This document shows positions 33,338 to 44,152 of a DNA stretch of 64,000 nucleotides, one piece after another (position 1 is the first letter of the stretch; the number at the start of each line of letters is the position of its first letter). The DNA is from Ophiostoma sp. CBS 140.51 (taxonomy: Eukaryota; Ascomycota; Sordariomycetes; Ophiostomatales; Ophiostomataceae). The stretch covers positions 62,001-126,000 of the forward strand of contig JANSLP010000037.1 in assembly GCA_029298735.1 (NCBI GenBank), written 5' to 3'. A program made the position numbers and the translations under genes. The notes beneath the pieces were generated by a model. The model searched no databases. It was given only the letters and a program-made list of their open reading frames with translations, and was not told where the DNA came from.

Positions 33338-36103
33338 ATGGCGCACAATAACTCCTGCTTTGTGTGCGGAAGAAGCTACGAGCGACTTGACCATCTCCGC
33401 CGGCACCTGCAGTCGCACGAAGATTCGCGTCCGTTTCGATGTTCGCAGTGTTCGAAAGGATTCAACCGTGCGGATCTGCTTCAACGGCACAATCTAAGCC
33501 ATGCAAGGTCGCCGGCGGCTAACGGGACAACCGTACGGGCAGAGCGTGCTTCTCACGCGTGCACCGCCTGTGTGCGGGCCAAGACCAAATGCGATGACAC
33601 GAAGCCGTGCAAGCGATGCAGATCTAAGGCACTCGATTGCCAATATTCCAGGACACAGCGCTTTAGCCAACTTCTCCGTTCTAGTCCTCCTGTGTCTCTT
33701 GACAAGGACGAGGTCCATCACACAGGCGGCAGCAGCTCCAATCAATATGCTGAGTGTCGCAAGCCCTCCGCAGTCAGCCGGCCGTCGGCAACGTACGAGG
33801 AGAATCCGAGAGCAGGGTCAGACCATGACTACGAGGCAGTCACAGTCGAGGATTTAGATTCTCTCGTGGTTGCTAATAGTCTTGCAACTCTCGGCGAAGG
33901 CGGCGTGGAATGTCCCAGTTTTGCTCACGATGGTCACGACGATATCCTGCTCCAACGCCTCTCCCAGGTGCCCACCGCGTTGCAGGACATTTATCTGCAA
34001 TTTGCCGACCTCGATGCCCCCGCCATGGACATTGACATGGCCGCCTTTGGCGATGTGTTCGACCTCGACATCGCCGGCTATTGGCAGTCGCAAGACACGG
34101 CGGATACGGCTCAGCTCATAACCCAAGTGAAATGCCGTTCTCGACTGGACCCGGGCACCCGCTCCGAAGTTTTCAGACGCTCTCCGTGGGCGCACTGGCA
34201 CCCATCGAAGCTACACCATGCCTTCACAGGGCAAGACGCTATAGATGCCAGACCAGCGGACGCCGATGCCGTGGCAAGTCCACTCACGGCTCGAACGTTG
34301 AGGTACACCATCCATGACGCACTAGACGAAGGGGGCCGGGACAGGATCCTTCAGGTGGTGACGAGCCTGAAGGATCCCCGGTTCTCTATCAAGTCATTTC
34401 CGTCACTCAAGCTTCTCAACAACCTTGTCACCGCCTTTTTTGCCCAGGAAAATGAGACGATCGCGCCGAGCATCCACCAATCCACCTTTTCTGCCCAGGA
34501 CACGCGCCCCGAGCTGCTTCTTGGGATCATCGCGGCCGGCGCAGTGGCCATTCCAGTACATCGCATTCAAATGATGGGACTCGTCATCCACGAAGTATTG
34601 CGCCTGTCAACAACAGAGCTCTTTGAGCAAGACAACAGTACGACGCGCGACCTCCAGGCAATGCAAGCTTTCATCAGGGCGTTGGAAATCGGTGCCTGGA
34701 GCGGAGTCAAAAGAAAGACGGAAATCGCGTGCAGCTTCATTCAGCCGATTTTCACTATGCTGCGTCAGTCCGGTGCATTTACTCAGTCACATTACAGTGA
34801 ACCCGCACTGAAGCCCGATCACAATGCTGAGGACCACGAGCACCTGTGGAAGGACTGGACGGCCAAGGAGTCTCTGAAACGGCTGGCTTTACGTGCCTTT
34901 GTTTATGACTCTCAGGTTTCCATGGGCTACTTTCAATTACCCGCGATTAGCTTCGCCCAGCTGAGTATGCCGGTGCCGGCTCCAGCCGGATGGTGGTTTG
35001 CAGAGGATGCACTACACTGGAGAAAAAGCATCCTGACCCGTGCCAACGGTGCCCGCGAGCCACCTTTGATGAGGGAGGTCTTGAACGACCTTACTGTCCT
35101 CGACAAGTACAGCGATCAGACGGACATACAGCTGTGCTGCTTTGTTGCTGTCCATGCGCTTGCCAACCAGGTAGGTGAACTGCGGCAACATATGATGCTG
35201 CTAACCACTACGACCGGGCCGAAGCAGCACCGGATGGAGGCCTGGTGCATCAACCGACAGCGAGATCTGTACGAAGATCTCACCGCTGCCCGCATGTATT
35301 GCGCGAGAAGAGCACCACACCATGAAATTGGCCTGCTGCTCGAGTACGTTATGATGTCGCTCTACGTGTCACTCGAGGACATCCAGCGGTACGCCGGCCA
35401 AGAAGGCGAGGGCGAGGCGCTCAAGCTGGCGCCCACACTTATTGACTGGAGCCAGACCTCGGCGGCAAGGACGGCTATCTGGCATGCGGGGCAGGTATTT
35501 AGAATCGCTCGCCGCTTTCCTCCATCGACACTCCGCAATGTCTATGCCCTTGCACTTTATCGCTCTGCGTTGACCCTGTGGGTGTACAGCTTGTTACGTA
35601 ACGGTGAGCGTGCCAGCGGTGTCTCGACGCCCGTTGCGGCCCCATTCGCCACCGCAGACACGGCGGTCTCCCACAGTCGAAATGGCACTAACGGCACCAA
35701 CGACACCACCGGCATCAACGGTGTCAACGGTATCAACGAGCTTTCTCTTGCAGCGCCGGAAGTCAAGCTAGACCAGGGGGAGGATGAGGATGTGCGTGTC
35801 TTCTTGTTGCTAGGACTAGGCACACCCGGACTCTGCCATTCTCTGTGCAGTAATCAAGAGGGCGAATCTGTCGAGTATCCGGGATCTATCCAGGCACAAC
35901 TCAACCCTAGTCTTCGCCAGTTCCGTTCGCTTACTAGCCCCGCATTCCCGATGGAGGTGGCAAAGGAAATTCTCCACAACAACGCGCTCTTTGCCTGTGA
36001 AAGCCCGTCGTTGTTAGTGCAGAACCTCGTTGGTTTGATGGGGGATTTACAGTCACTTTTCCAGAATGGCAACGCAGAACACGTTGACCCCAACATCCAC
36101 TGA
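33338..36103 (+). CDS. C2H2 + Zn2Cys6 fungal transcription factor
   Basis: Single exon, 921 residues from the ATG at 33338. Two tandem C2H2 fingers (Cys7/Cys10/His23/His27 and Cys35/Cys38/His51/His55) are followed by a Zn2Cys6 cluster (Cys75, 78, 85, 91, 94, 101; spacing C-x2-C-x6-C-x5-C-x2-C-x6-C). A middle region with the fungal-specific transcription factor domain spans about residues 330-700 (for example FFAQENETIAPSIHQ and LLGIIAAGAVAIP). An Asn/Gly/Thr repeat (NGTNGTNDTTGINGVNGIN, about 787-805) lies near the C-terminus. Double-type factors of this kind often regulate nearby metabolic genes. The adjacent FAD monooxygenase and P450 are obvious candidates, though no direct proof exists in sequence. 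Confidence 0.93.
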   Translation: MAHNNSCFVCGRSYERLDHLRRHLQSHEDSRPFRCSQCSKGFNRADLLQRHNLSHARSPAANGTTVRAERASHACTACVRAKTKCDDTKPCKRCRSKALDCQYSRTQRFSQLLRSSPPVSLDKDEVHHTGGSSSNQYAECRKPSAVSRPSATYEENPRAGSDHDYEAVTVEDLDSLVVANSLATLGEGGVECPSFAHDGHDDILLQRLSQVPTALQDIYLQFADLDAPAMDIDMAAFGDVFDLDIAGYWQSQDTADTAQLITQVKCRSRLDPGTRSEVFRRSPWAHWHPSKLHHAFTGQDAIDARPADADAVASPLTARTLRYTIHDALDEGGRDRILQVVTSLKDPRFSIKSFPSLKLLNNLVTAFFAQENETIAPSIHQSTFSAQDTRPELLLGIIAAGAVAIPVHRIQMMGLVIHEVLRLSTTELFEQDNSTTRDLQAMQAFIRALEIGAWSGVKRKTEIACSFIQPIFTMLRQSGAFTQSHYSEPALKPDHNAEDHEHLWKDWTAKESLKRLALRAFVYDSQVSMGYFQLPAISFAQLSMPVPAPAGWWFAEDALHWRKSILTRANGAREPPLMREVLNDLTVLDKYSDQTDIQLCCFVAVHALANQVGELRQHMMLLTTTTGPKQHRMEAWCINRQRDLYEDLTAARMYCARRAPHHEIGLLLEYVMMSLYVSLEDIQRYAGQEGEGEALKLAPTLIDWSQTSAARTAIWHAGQVFRIARRFPPSTLRNVYALALYRSALTLWVYSLLRNGERASGVSTPVAAPFATADTAVSHSRNGTNGTNDTTGINGVNGINELSLAAPEVKLDQGEDEDVRVFLLLGLGTPGLCHSLCSNQEGESVEYPGSIQAQLNPSLRQFRSLTSPAFPMEVAKEILHNNALFACESPSLLVQNLVGLMGDLQSLFQNGNAEHVDPNIH

Positions 36104-36505
36104 GAATGGTAAACGGCCGGCGAGGCAGGTGTCACTGCCAACCTTGCGGGAATGAGACGCCCCGGGCAGAGCGGGTTTTTCTACGAAGGAGGAGGCCGAT
36201 GGCTTCGGCGCCGATATAGCCTGGTCTTGACAGTTGATTGTATGAGGGGGAAGAAGGGATTAACTGGAAAATGCGTGAACCAACATATAGTACCTAGATA
36301 GCCCTGTGTATCCTTTTAACTCCCAGTGTATTTTTTTAATCAAAACTTTAAGCTTGTCAACTATCCAGAAGCAACTAGCAAAAAATTGAAAATATGTCTT
36401 TCATTGTCACCTACTCTACGTAACAGTGAGGTTGCTGTGCTATCCTGCCGTACCCGCAAAACCAACCAATATATGATGTCTTAGATCTGTTTGCATACTT
36501 CTTTC
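36104..36505. other. Convergent intergenic region
   Basis: 3' flanks of the transcription factor (plus) and FAD monooxygenase (minus). AT-rich (36290-36400) with likely polyadenylation signals. No gene. Confidence 0.6.
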
Positions 36506-37968
36506 TTACTCGAATTCGATCTTTCCTGTTGCCTCGTCCACAATTTTCAACGCGTGTCCATGTGTGCGCATGAGTGCCACCGCATCTGCTGTGATCTTGT
36601 AGCTCCAATAATAATCAGAGTACGTCTGGGTGGTCTTGTGGTTGACCTCGAGGGAGCCCGTCTTTGACGGAGCCATGGCGCGCGTGTACTCCATGACCTT
36701 GGCTATGCGCTCGATGCGTAGTTCGTCATAAATCTTCAGCCGCGCTGGGACATCGAGAGGCGTGGCGCCTTTGAGGATGATTCTCAGGGCCTCCGCGTCC
36801 TCGAGGGCTTGGCATGCACCCTGGCCCTGATCTAGACCATGATCAGCAAAAGTCAATTCAGAAAACATAACCCAACAGCAGATGCCAAGAACAAAACGGA
36901 AAACAGAGACTTACGTGGGCCCATAGCATGGGCAGCGTCGCCTATGATGGCATAGCAGCCCTTGGCGAGTGTCGAGAGCGGCACGCGGTCTCGCAACCGC
37001 CACATGCCCGTATTCGAAGCCATGGACAAGGCTGCCGGGATGGATGGGTGGAAATCCTGAAATTTCTGAACCATTTCCTCGACTGTGACCGTGTCGTTCC
37101 ACTGAAGTCGACGATCTTCGTCGTCTGGAAAGATGCATACGAAGTTGATCCAGTTCCAGTTTGAGCATGGATACGCAACGATGCGCCGGTCTGGACCAAT
37201 CATCATCAAGACTTTTGTGCTGTCAACGAGGATCTCAGTCGCAGGGTTATCCTTCAACTTTTCGCTTTGAATCATGCAACGATACGCCGACAAGCCCTCG
37301 GGCACCGTCTGGAGTTTGCTAAAGACCGAGTTGCCGGAGGCGGAGCGGATACCGTCGGCGCCAATGATTACATCTCCATGAAAACGCTCGCCGGAGCTCA
37401 AAACCACGGTTTGGTTCTCGAGATCGACTCGTTCAACGTGGGCGCCGAGCACCAGTCGCGGGGCTGTTCCAAGGCCGTCAGGCGAAAGTGCCGCGCGCTT
37501 TAGCTCGGCGTGGATATCCTTGCGGGAGAAGTACCACCACGGCTCCTTGTATGCCTCTGTTACTTTGCTGATCTGCCACTCGAGAATGACAGAAAGATCC
37601 TGCCAGTGTAGCTCTTGAAACTGCAAAGGTGTTGTCAGTCGCCGGCGCGTATAATACAATTGGGAGTGGCTATTGCCATTGCTTCTCACTTTTTCGGCTT
37701 CGACATAGCCTGCTTTAACCTTGTCAAATCCAGCACGTTCAATGCTAGATCGCAGCAATCTGCTCGCGTTGATGGAAAGGGTTATGGCCGCACCCAACTC
37801 CTCGTTCAGCGAGGAGCTTTCTAAAACAGTGACGTCGTGGTCTTCTCGCAGAAGAAGCGCAGTTGCGAACCCAGCAATACCTCCGCCGCATACGATGACG
37901 TTCAGCCTCGAAGGCTTGTTTGCCTCGGAGCGCGATGCGGTGTTTGTTGTCTCACCTTTGGACCCCAT
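36506..37968 (-). CDS. FAD-dependent monooxygenase (salicylate-hydroxylase-like)
   Basis: Exons 37968-36915 and 36831-36506 join through an 83-bp intron (GTAAGT donor, CTAG acceptor) into 459 residues, rebuilding GDAAHAMGPHQGQGACQAL across the splice. Class A flavoprotein hydroxylase signatures: the dinucleotide-binding GGGIAGFATALLL (about 28-40) with Glu50 ending strand 2, the RKDIH active-site-side motif (about 149), GADGIRS (203-209), and GDAAHAMGP (343-351) contacting FAD ribityl. These enzymes use NAD(P)H and O2 to hydroxylate aromatic or polyketide-like substrates in the cytosol. The gene shares a 663-bp divergent promoter with a P450 and lies next to a transcription factor, so a small oxidative pathway is likely. 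No polyketide synthase, NRPS or terpene cyclase is seen in the window. The substrate is unknown. Confidence 0.93.
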
Positions 37969-38631
37969 TTTTGTTTCTTTTTTCTTGTTTGTTGTTTTGT
38001 TGTCAATTTGTTGTCAATTTGTTGTCGATGTTTTTGTTTCGAAAATTTCCGAGTCAATTGGTCAACGCGATACAAGAAATTGTTGCTTTGCCTGTCTTCC
38101 ATCCCAGAGCAAGGACAACTTCAGAGTAAACCCGCATGATGTACTTTCTCGGCACCGTCGTACAGATGTAGTAGCGGCCCGCGGCAGGGTCGAAGAGACT
38201 CTGCAGAGACGCGGAAAGGTGGGGGAACGGAAGGCCGATGCTAGTACAATATACGCCCACATTGAAGCGGATCCTATCCTTTGAGGATGGAGGTGAGCGA
38301 AGAGACGCGGAAAGGTGGGGGATCGGAGATGCTAGTCCGGGATACGCCCACGCCGAAGCAGATTTTATCGTATGGGGCGCAGAGAGGCGGAGAGGTGGGG
38401 GGCCGGACGGCAGGTTTACCCACGAAGAAACGGATGTTATCCTGAGGCGATGGAGGTGAGGTTTCAAAGACGAAGAACGATAGACATTTCATCGCCATGG
38501 TTGACTTGAACAGCTGAAAAGTAATAAATTAGGGCCTAGTGCCTGCCCGTTTGCGGTAGCGCTTGACAGATATTCTACAGACACAATTTCGAGACGACAT
38601 CGACTTTACGACACCCATTTTAACTATCGTC
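37969..38631. promoter_or_regulatory. Divergent promoter shared by FAD monooxygenase and P450 genes
   Basis: 663 bp between two start codons facing away. It contains a T-rich stretch near the monooxygenase with repeated TTGTTGTCAAT units (38000-38030) and the three-copy repeat at 38205-38460. CGG triplets recur (GACGCGG, GAAGCGG, CCGGACGG, AAACGGAT), which are half-sites typical of Zn2Cys6 proteins such as the neighbouring factor. Co-regulation is inference. Confidence 0.6.
38205..38460. repeat. Three diverged tandem repeats in a divergent promoter
   Basis: Copies begin at AGAGACGCGG (38205), AGAGACGCGG (38301) and AGAGAGGCGG (38381), with spacing 96 and 80 bp. Each holds AAGGTGGGGG or AGGTGGGGGG, then a TACGCCCAC-like or TACCCAC block, then GAAGCGGAT/GAAGCAGAT/GAAACGGAT followed by TATCC or TATCG. 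Spacer length differs between copies by small deletions. Confidence 0.8.
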
Positions 38632-40702
38632 ATGGAATTTTCTTCGTTGCTTTCGGTCTTACCGAGTCTCAAGCTGCTACAAAATGCAATACTCTATGGC
38701 GATAACCAGCTAAGTTGGTACAAAGTTACGGTGTCTGTTATTGTTGCAGTATTCTCATTTCGAATCATCAAATTCTTCATCCGCGTTGTTTACAACTTGT
38801 TCTTCAGCCCCCTTTGTCAGTTCCCAGGACCACGGTTTGCTGCCGCCAGTGAACTATGGGAGATCTATCGTACCGTCAAAAGTAAGTGGAATTGCCCTCA
38901 AAATATTATCTGTATACAATTTTGATCGTATCCCTAGATGACCGCTTTCGTGTTATCCACGATCTCCACGAAAAACACGGCAACGTAGTTCGCATCGGAC
39001 CGAATCAGGTCTCTATCGCTTCGCCACATGCTTTCCACCATGTTTTTGTTACCAAATGCAGCAGCTTCCTCAAGTCGAACTTCTACGAAACAATCCAGCC
39101 AGGTCTTGGACCCAAGTACGCCGGCCTCTTCAACTTCACAGACCACCAGCGAGCGTTGTCGGAACGGCGGGACCTCCAGCCCATGTTCTCGCCGGCGAAT
39201 ATCAAGCTATACGAGAAGAGATACGACCAGCAACTCGATAAGCTGGTAGCCGTTATGAAAGAGCGACTCGAGGTTGACTTGTTTGGATATTTGTAAGCCC
39301 CGCGTCCAAGCTGCTAACCACATTCGAATGATATCACTGACCGCTCTCGTCTCTCTCTTACAGCAAATTTCTTTTACTGGATGCCATAGGAGATTTGTCA
39401 TTTAACCAAACCTTTGGTCAGGTCGAATCCGGCGAGGAGCACCAGTACGTCAAAGACTTCAACAACGCATTTATGCTTATCGGGCTGGTAAGTGAACTGT
39501 CTCGACCCGATCCGGGTCGCTTGCTAAACGCTCTACACATTTTCTCATCTGTCTGGTTCTAGCAAAACACATTTGTGTTTATCATACCCTTCATCCCGTA
39601 TCTGCCTTTCAAGGGCCTCAAAGATGCCTACTTCGGATTGCAGCGCGTCTTCACGTACTCCCAAGCACGTGTCAAGGAGTACCTCGCTCGCGATGCATCA
39701 GATAAGAGAGGCAGCCTGATGTCCGGGTACCTGGATGCAAAAAGTGGCAAACCAAAGGAGGGCTATTCTAGCTGGAGTATCGCCCTAGCCGGTCACGGCT
39801 TCATGTAAGTTATTAGCTCAGTCTTGTCCGCTTCTCCAGTTTTATATACGGGCTATCTCTCTCTCCTTGCTCTGATCCCTAGACGGCAAAAGAATTGCAA
39901 CTGACTCTCGCATATTCAGAATTGCTGGCTCTGAAGCGACGTCGATTACCCTGACATATATTATTTGGAACCTTATCAAGTATCCGGAAGTCAACCGCAG
40001 ACTCCGTGCCGAGCTATCCACGCTGCCTGCAAATTATTCTAGCACCGAACTGGCGAAACTACCATACATGGACGGCGTCATCCGCGAGACTTTGCGTATT
40101 TATCCTCCTGCGCCTTTGCCCATGCCGCGCATGGTTCCTGCATCCGGGCTTTCCATTGAGAATGTGACCTATCCTCCGAAAGTGAGTATAGCTGGAGACT
40201 TTAATTTTCACCTGTTACCTGTATTCCGATTATATATTTTAACGCCTTATACAGACAATCATTTCAGCGCAGCCATACACAATCCATCGCTGCGCAGAGG
40301 TCTTTGACCAGCCTGACGAGTTCAGACCTGAACGATGGATGAATCCATCTCCTGAGCAAAAGGAACAAATGTATCGTGAATTTATTCCTTTTTCTGCGGG
40401 TCAACGGGGGTACGTCTTTATTTGAATATTTCTCATATGTTTATCCAAACGACATTCGTTGGGATTATATACCAAACTACTTACTAACGTTGGCCCTATT
40501 CTCTCAACGCAGATGTATTGGTCGTGGCTTAGCTTGGATGCACATGATGAAAGGCCTTGCTCGAATCCTAGGCGAGTTTGAGCGGTTCGAGCTGGCTCGG
40601 GGCATGACTGCCGGTGACATGGAATTGGTGGAACGAGGCGCTCTTGCAAAACCAAGGGCAACTAAGATGTGGGTTAAAGCATATCCTAAAACCTCCGAGT
40701 GA
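38632..40702 (+). CDS. Cytochrome P450 monooxygenase
   Basis: Seven exons: 38632-38881, 38938-39292, 39364-39487, 39563-39804, 39920-40181, 40255-40409 and 40513-40702. All six introns are GT-AG and phases match, giving 525 residues. The N-terminus is a membrane anchor (YKVTVSVIVAVFSF, about 32-45) followed by FPGPRFAA. Later marks are the I-helix AGSEATS (326-332), ExxR in RETLR (Glu380, Arg383), the PERW motif after FRP, and the haem loop FSAGQRGCIG with Cys464. It is a class II, ER-bound enzyme by pattern, related to the broad fungal group around benzoate 4-hydroxylase/CYP secondary-metabolite families. It diverges from the FAD monooxygenase and probably acts in the same pathway; substrate unknown. 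Confidence 0.95.
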
Positions 40703-40912
40703 AAGCGGGTATCTATGAAGCTGTTGTTGTTTTCGGGCTATATTTTCCACATAATATTTACTGGAAAGTTAAATTACCATACGCTATAGATTAGAATCCG
40801 TACAGGAGATCACACTGTCGTGGCCACCACAGTGGGCGGCCGTTCCAATCGGGAAATATGAGGCCAGAATTCGTTGTCCATTGGCCCCCTCTCGCAGCCT
40901 CCTTGACGACCG

Positions 40913-40922
40913 TATATAAATA
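40913..40922 (+). promoter_or_regulatory. Orphan TATA box
   Basis: TATATAAATA followed 15-60 bp later by a CTCTCTCTCC/CTTTCCCTTC pyrimidine run, the usual layout of a fungal core promoter. The only nearby ATG (41006) opens an eight-codon frame, so the gene it served is absent, moved or non-coding. Confidence 0.45.
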
Positions 40923-41599
40923 CAGCCCTTCTCTCTCCACGTCTCTCTCTTGTACTCTTGACTTCTTTCCCTTCTTTTTATTTTCTTCTTTTCTCAGGCT
41001 TTTCATGGCAGTGCTTAAATCCATTTCTTAAACCCTATCTCTGCTATGTCTTTACGAAGATCCTTGCGTGGCTCCCTTCCCCTCTCCCCTTATTTATTAC
41101 AGCTACAAAGTGCCTTCTAAGAATAGAGGGGACTCTGCTAGTTGAACAGGCTAGGGAGTTTGTGTTCAATAAGAGCACGAAAAGTGTATCCTAACGTAGG
41201 GTGTGAGGGGTGAAGGAGGATTCACTTGTAGTCAATAAGAAACACAAGTAATAGAGGCCCATGTAGGTTTCTATTTTAGACAAGCGGTAACGACTGATCG
41301 CTACCTTCCTCTAGGTATTCTATCTAGGGAAGGAGCGTTGTGCTATATACCTGACTATTTCATTATCCTTCATTGCTTCCTCACTGAAGTAGACCGAAGT
41401 CCGTTGCGTAGCTTCAGTGATCTTCAGTGGGTGGCCTTCAGTTGCTTATGTCATCTTTTCCGTCCATGCTCATATTGCTCATAGTATCTGGTTCTGTGGC
41501 CCGCACATTCGGGCCAGAGACATGGCACGTGCAAAGTCACGGGGTGGTCATGTGAGCCTAAAAATCAGTGGCTATGGACCAAATGGCTAGAGGCCAGGA

Positions 41600-42200
41600 A
41601 ATGAGGCAATTATGGAAAATGGTAGTCCATTTTGCCAAGTTTGGCCGCCTTTGAGTTCCTACTTCAGGCCTCGCGGGGGTAACAGTGCTGGCCATATTTG
41701 TGCCAGCACCCATTGTTCAAGCCATTCGTGTACTAGCACCGTCCGTGCTGGCCATCTGCTAGCCTGTTCGTGGTTTCTGCCGTTCCCGACCGTCTTGGGT
41801 GGGGCAGAATCTAAATACGTGGGCGTATTGGGCGTTAACTGTAATACGTCGTCGATAGATTGGGCCGCCTATTGGTGTCACAGACCTATTAGACACCCTT
41901 ATCTTCTGACACCCGCGGGCGCCTGGCACCTGGTACGCCCGCGGGCAACTAACAATCAACCTCCGAGCCCGTCATGTGGGTAGGCGGGTATTCTGGCAGC
42001 GCACATCGCCTAGCCCCTGAATTCTGTATTTAGTCAGATTTCTGTCTACATCCTGTATTGTAGCTCCTTGAGCTACGTTCTCGTCTTCAACCTGTACCCT
42101 ACCTGCACCTTCGTACGAGACTAGCCATAGTTAATATACTGCCGTTCCCCTGCTCGTCCCCACCTACCTGCCTTCCTGCCCGCCCGCCGTGACAATTGGG
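41600..42200 (+). mobile_element. Possible LTR-type retroelement remnant
   Basis: The plus strand contains a GCTGGCC/CCAGCAC-rich segment, then TCCTGTATTGTAGCTCCTTG and a C-rich tail ending CCGCCGTGACA next to ATTGGGCAG. This looks like an R-U5 end followed by a primer-binding-like site, but no second LTR, integrase or reverse transcriptase was found in this window. Boundaries are rough. Confidence 0.25.
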
Positions 42201-42374
42201 CAGCAAATGGCGGGTTGCTGGCGGCTCGCGTAAGTGTTTATTGGTCAATCGTGACTGTTACGGATTTTGGGCTCGGGGGTTTGGTTTGGCCAAGGCCGAA
42301 GCGCAGAGGCTGGGCGCATACACGATCAAAAGCCTTGGGTGGCCTGGGCCGCGTGACAGGTCGCGCGACTTCCA

Positions 42375-42550
42375 GGCTTCAATCTGGACTATGTCGGCGT
42401 CTGGAGTTATTGTCGGCGCCTATATTTCACGGCCTCTTAGAAGTCCATCTAAAATGGTCAAGGGGCTTCAATCCGGGCTGTGCAAGTGTTTGGAGTTATT
42501 GTCGGCGCTTATATTTCACGACCTCGTAGAGGTCTACATTTTGAAGTGGG
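42375..42550 (+). repeat. Tandem duplication, period 89 bp
   Basis: Copy one 42375-42463, copy two 42464-42550. Shared blocks are GGCTTCAATC, GGAGTTATTGTCGGCGC and TATATTTCACG. Most differences are C-to-T or G-to-A transitions, as expected from RIP-like or ordinary decay. Confidence 0.8.
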
Positions 42551-42635
42551 AGTTTCGGGTTTTATCATGGGATTCCCCCTGCGGCCATCGTAATACGAGC
42601 CCGCCTCACGCGGTGGGTAATACGGTTTATATATC

Positions 42636-42642
42636 TATAAAA
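42636..42642 (+). promoter_or_regulatory. TATA box of the STAND N-domain gene
   Basis: TATAAAA, with TATATAT just before it. Transcription would be expected to start about 30 bp downstream, near 42665-42672, i.e. almost on top of the broken upstream ATG at 42667. The ATG at 42750 therefore gets a leader of about 80 nt. Confidence 0.55.
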
Positions 42643-42749
42643 CCAGCAGAGACCCCCAGTTTGGCGATGTGACTTCAAACGTCAACACTTCCTCAAATCC
42701 ATTTCAAACCCTAGAGACTCTCCGCAATATTTACAACACTGGTGTCAAG

Positions 42750-44152
42750 ATGGCTAATCGACTCGGTGAATCCTCTAACATCACACAGCTAGTGATGTTC
42801 GCCCTTCAATCTATCACGGTACTGTTTGAGGCCATCTGCAGCTTCCAGGGCCAGGACGAACGTGTTCGTGCGCTCAAAAGCGAAGTAGAGGCTCTCACAG
42901 TGGAGTTAGAGCTTCTCCTGGATACGCAAGAAAGAAACCCAGGCGTCGACTTTAATCCCCTCAAGACTCCCCTTCACCGATGTGGCAAGGCTTGCAACGA
43001 ATACGGCAGCCTCATCGCTCGATTTACGAAGAACCCCTCCGGATCACCGCCCAGTGATAGGGATTTGATCAAACAGAAATATCTCCAAGGAGATATTGAT
43101 GATTTCAAAAAGATGTTAGGTGTATACAAATCTACCATCAACATTGCCTTGGCTAATGCCAAGATGTACGCTTCGTCTCCCATGTCTTGCCCCTTTTCTG
43201 TTCATTAAGCTAATAATCGAATTCTTTTAGTCACATCACCGCCATCTCACCAAACATGCTCAAACGGTATAAGGACAAGGTCCAGGTTGCGACCTACGAC
43301 CTGGAAGGTTACCTCAATGAGCTGGACAAGAGGGTTCAATGTTTGGCTGTCACAAACTCTGAGGGTGCTGATGATATCGAATGGCAAGCGATGTTAGAGG
43401 AGAAGGAGAGCACCCATCTTAGCCTTCAGATCTGTGCTCAGCTGTCCGCAGAGATTGGGCAACTGGGGTCGACGATTAAAGAGCACCCGCAATTTTCACA
43501 GCGACCTTCAGCACACAAATACGCCAGTAGCGGGCTAGGCACTGCTAAGGTACTTATTGACTTCGCAACGTCCCAACTACGGAGTCACGCGGCCGATTTC
43601 GACAGGCAGATGGAAGTTGTGAAATCTGTGTCTCCGCCGCATGCAGATTCTGCGACACAGATGGCCAGACTACAAGAGATCAAGGAAAGTATGCAGGAAT
43701 GCATCAAATTTGTGGCTGATGTCGGCGAGACCTCGACGATCGAGCGACGAAACCTTTCCGAAGACATTACCGTCGCTGATAATGCTTACAACATATCAGT
43801 CTCAACTACTGGACTTCCTGTGACCAATAGAAGAATGACAATTCAGGAAAAGGCGCGCAACGTCAGTGGGCAAATGAACGACGAAAGTGTTCAGGGGATG
43901 ATTGTTTCTCTCACACAGTTGGACATGAAGAATGATGGGCCCTCTACACAGCAAGATCTTCATGTTATCGGTCAAGGACCAGCAAATAGAAGCGGTGCGA
44001 CGAGCGAGTTTCATGACCGCCTTGGGCGTGGATTTAGACTTTCTCGGGCATATAATAGCGGAAACCCGTTACAGGTCGAGGGCCCGGTAGTGGCTAGAGA
44101 CGAGTCCGAAACCAGATATGCCCCAATGCGTAAGCGCACCGGGGGGCAGTAA
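42750..44152 (+). CDS. Stand-alone fungal STAND N-terminal-domain protein (PigL_N-like)
   Basis: Exons 42750-43165 and 43231-44152 (65-bp intron: GTACGC donor, GCTAAT branch, TTTTAG acceptor) give 445 residues. Residues about 15-140 (SITVLFEAICSFQGQDERVRALKSE; PLHRCGKACNEYGSLIARF; DDFKKMLGVYKSTI) match what I know of the helical fungal domain found at the N-terminus of NACHT/ankyrin STAND proteins. No NACHT, WD40 or ankyrin part follows; the rest is coiled-coil and polar. In-frame coding extends 27 codons further up to a GTG at 42669 (MTSNVNTSSNPFQ if read as start), but there is no ATG: ATG at 42667 runs straight into TGA. Hence the start at 42750, which removes part of the domain. It could be a truncated allele or a regulator/adaptor of nucleotide-binding receptors. 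Confidence 0.7.

Larger units (their letters stand above)
40703..42749. other. Intergenic with transposon-like debris
   Basis: About 2 kb after the P450. It holds an isolated TATA box with a CT-rich start region (40913-41000), an LTR-like stretch (41600-42200) and an 89-bp tandem repeat. Frames are short; none resembles a protein. Confidence 0.5.
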
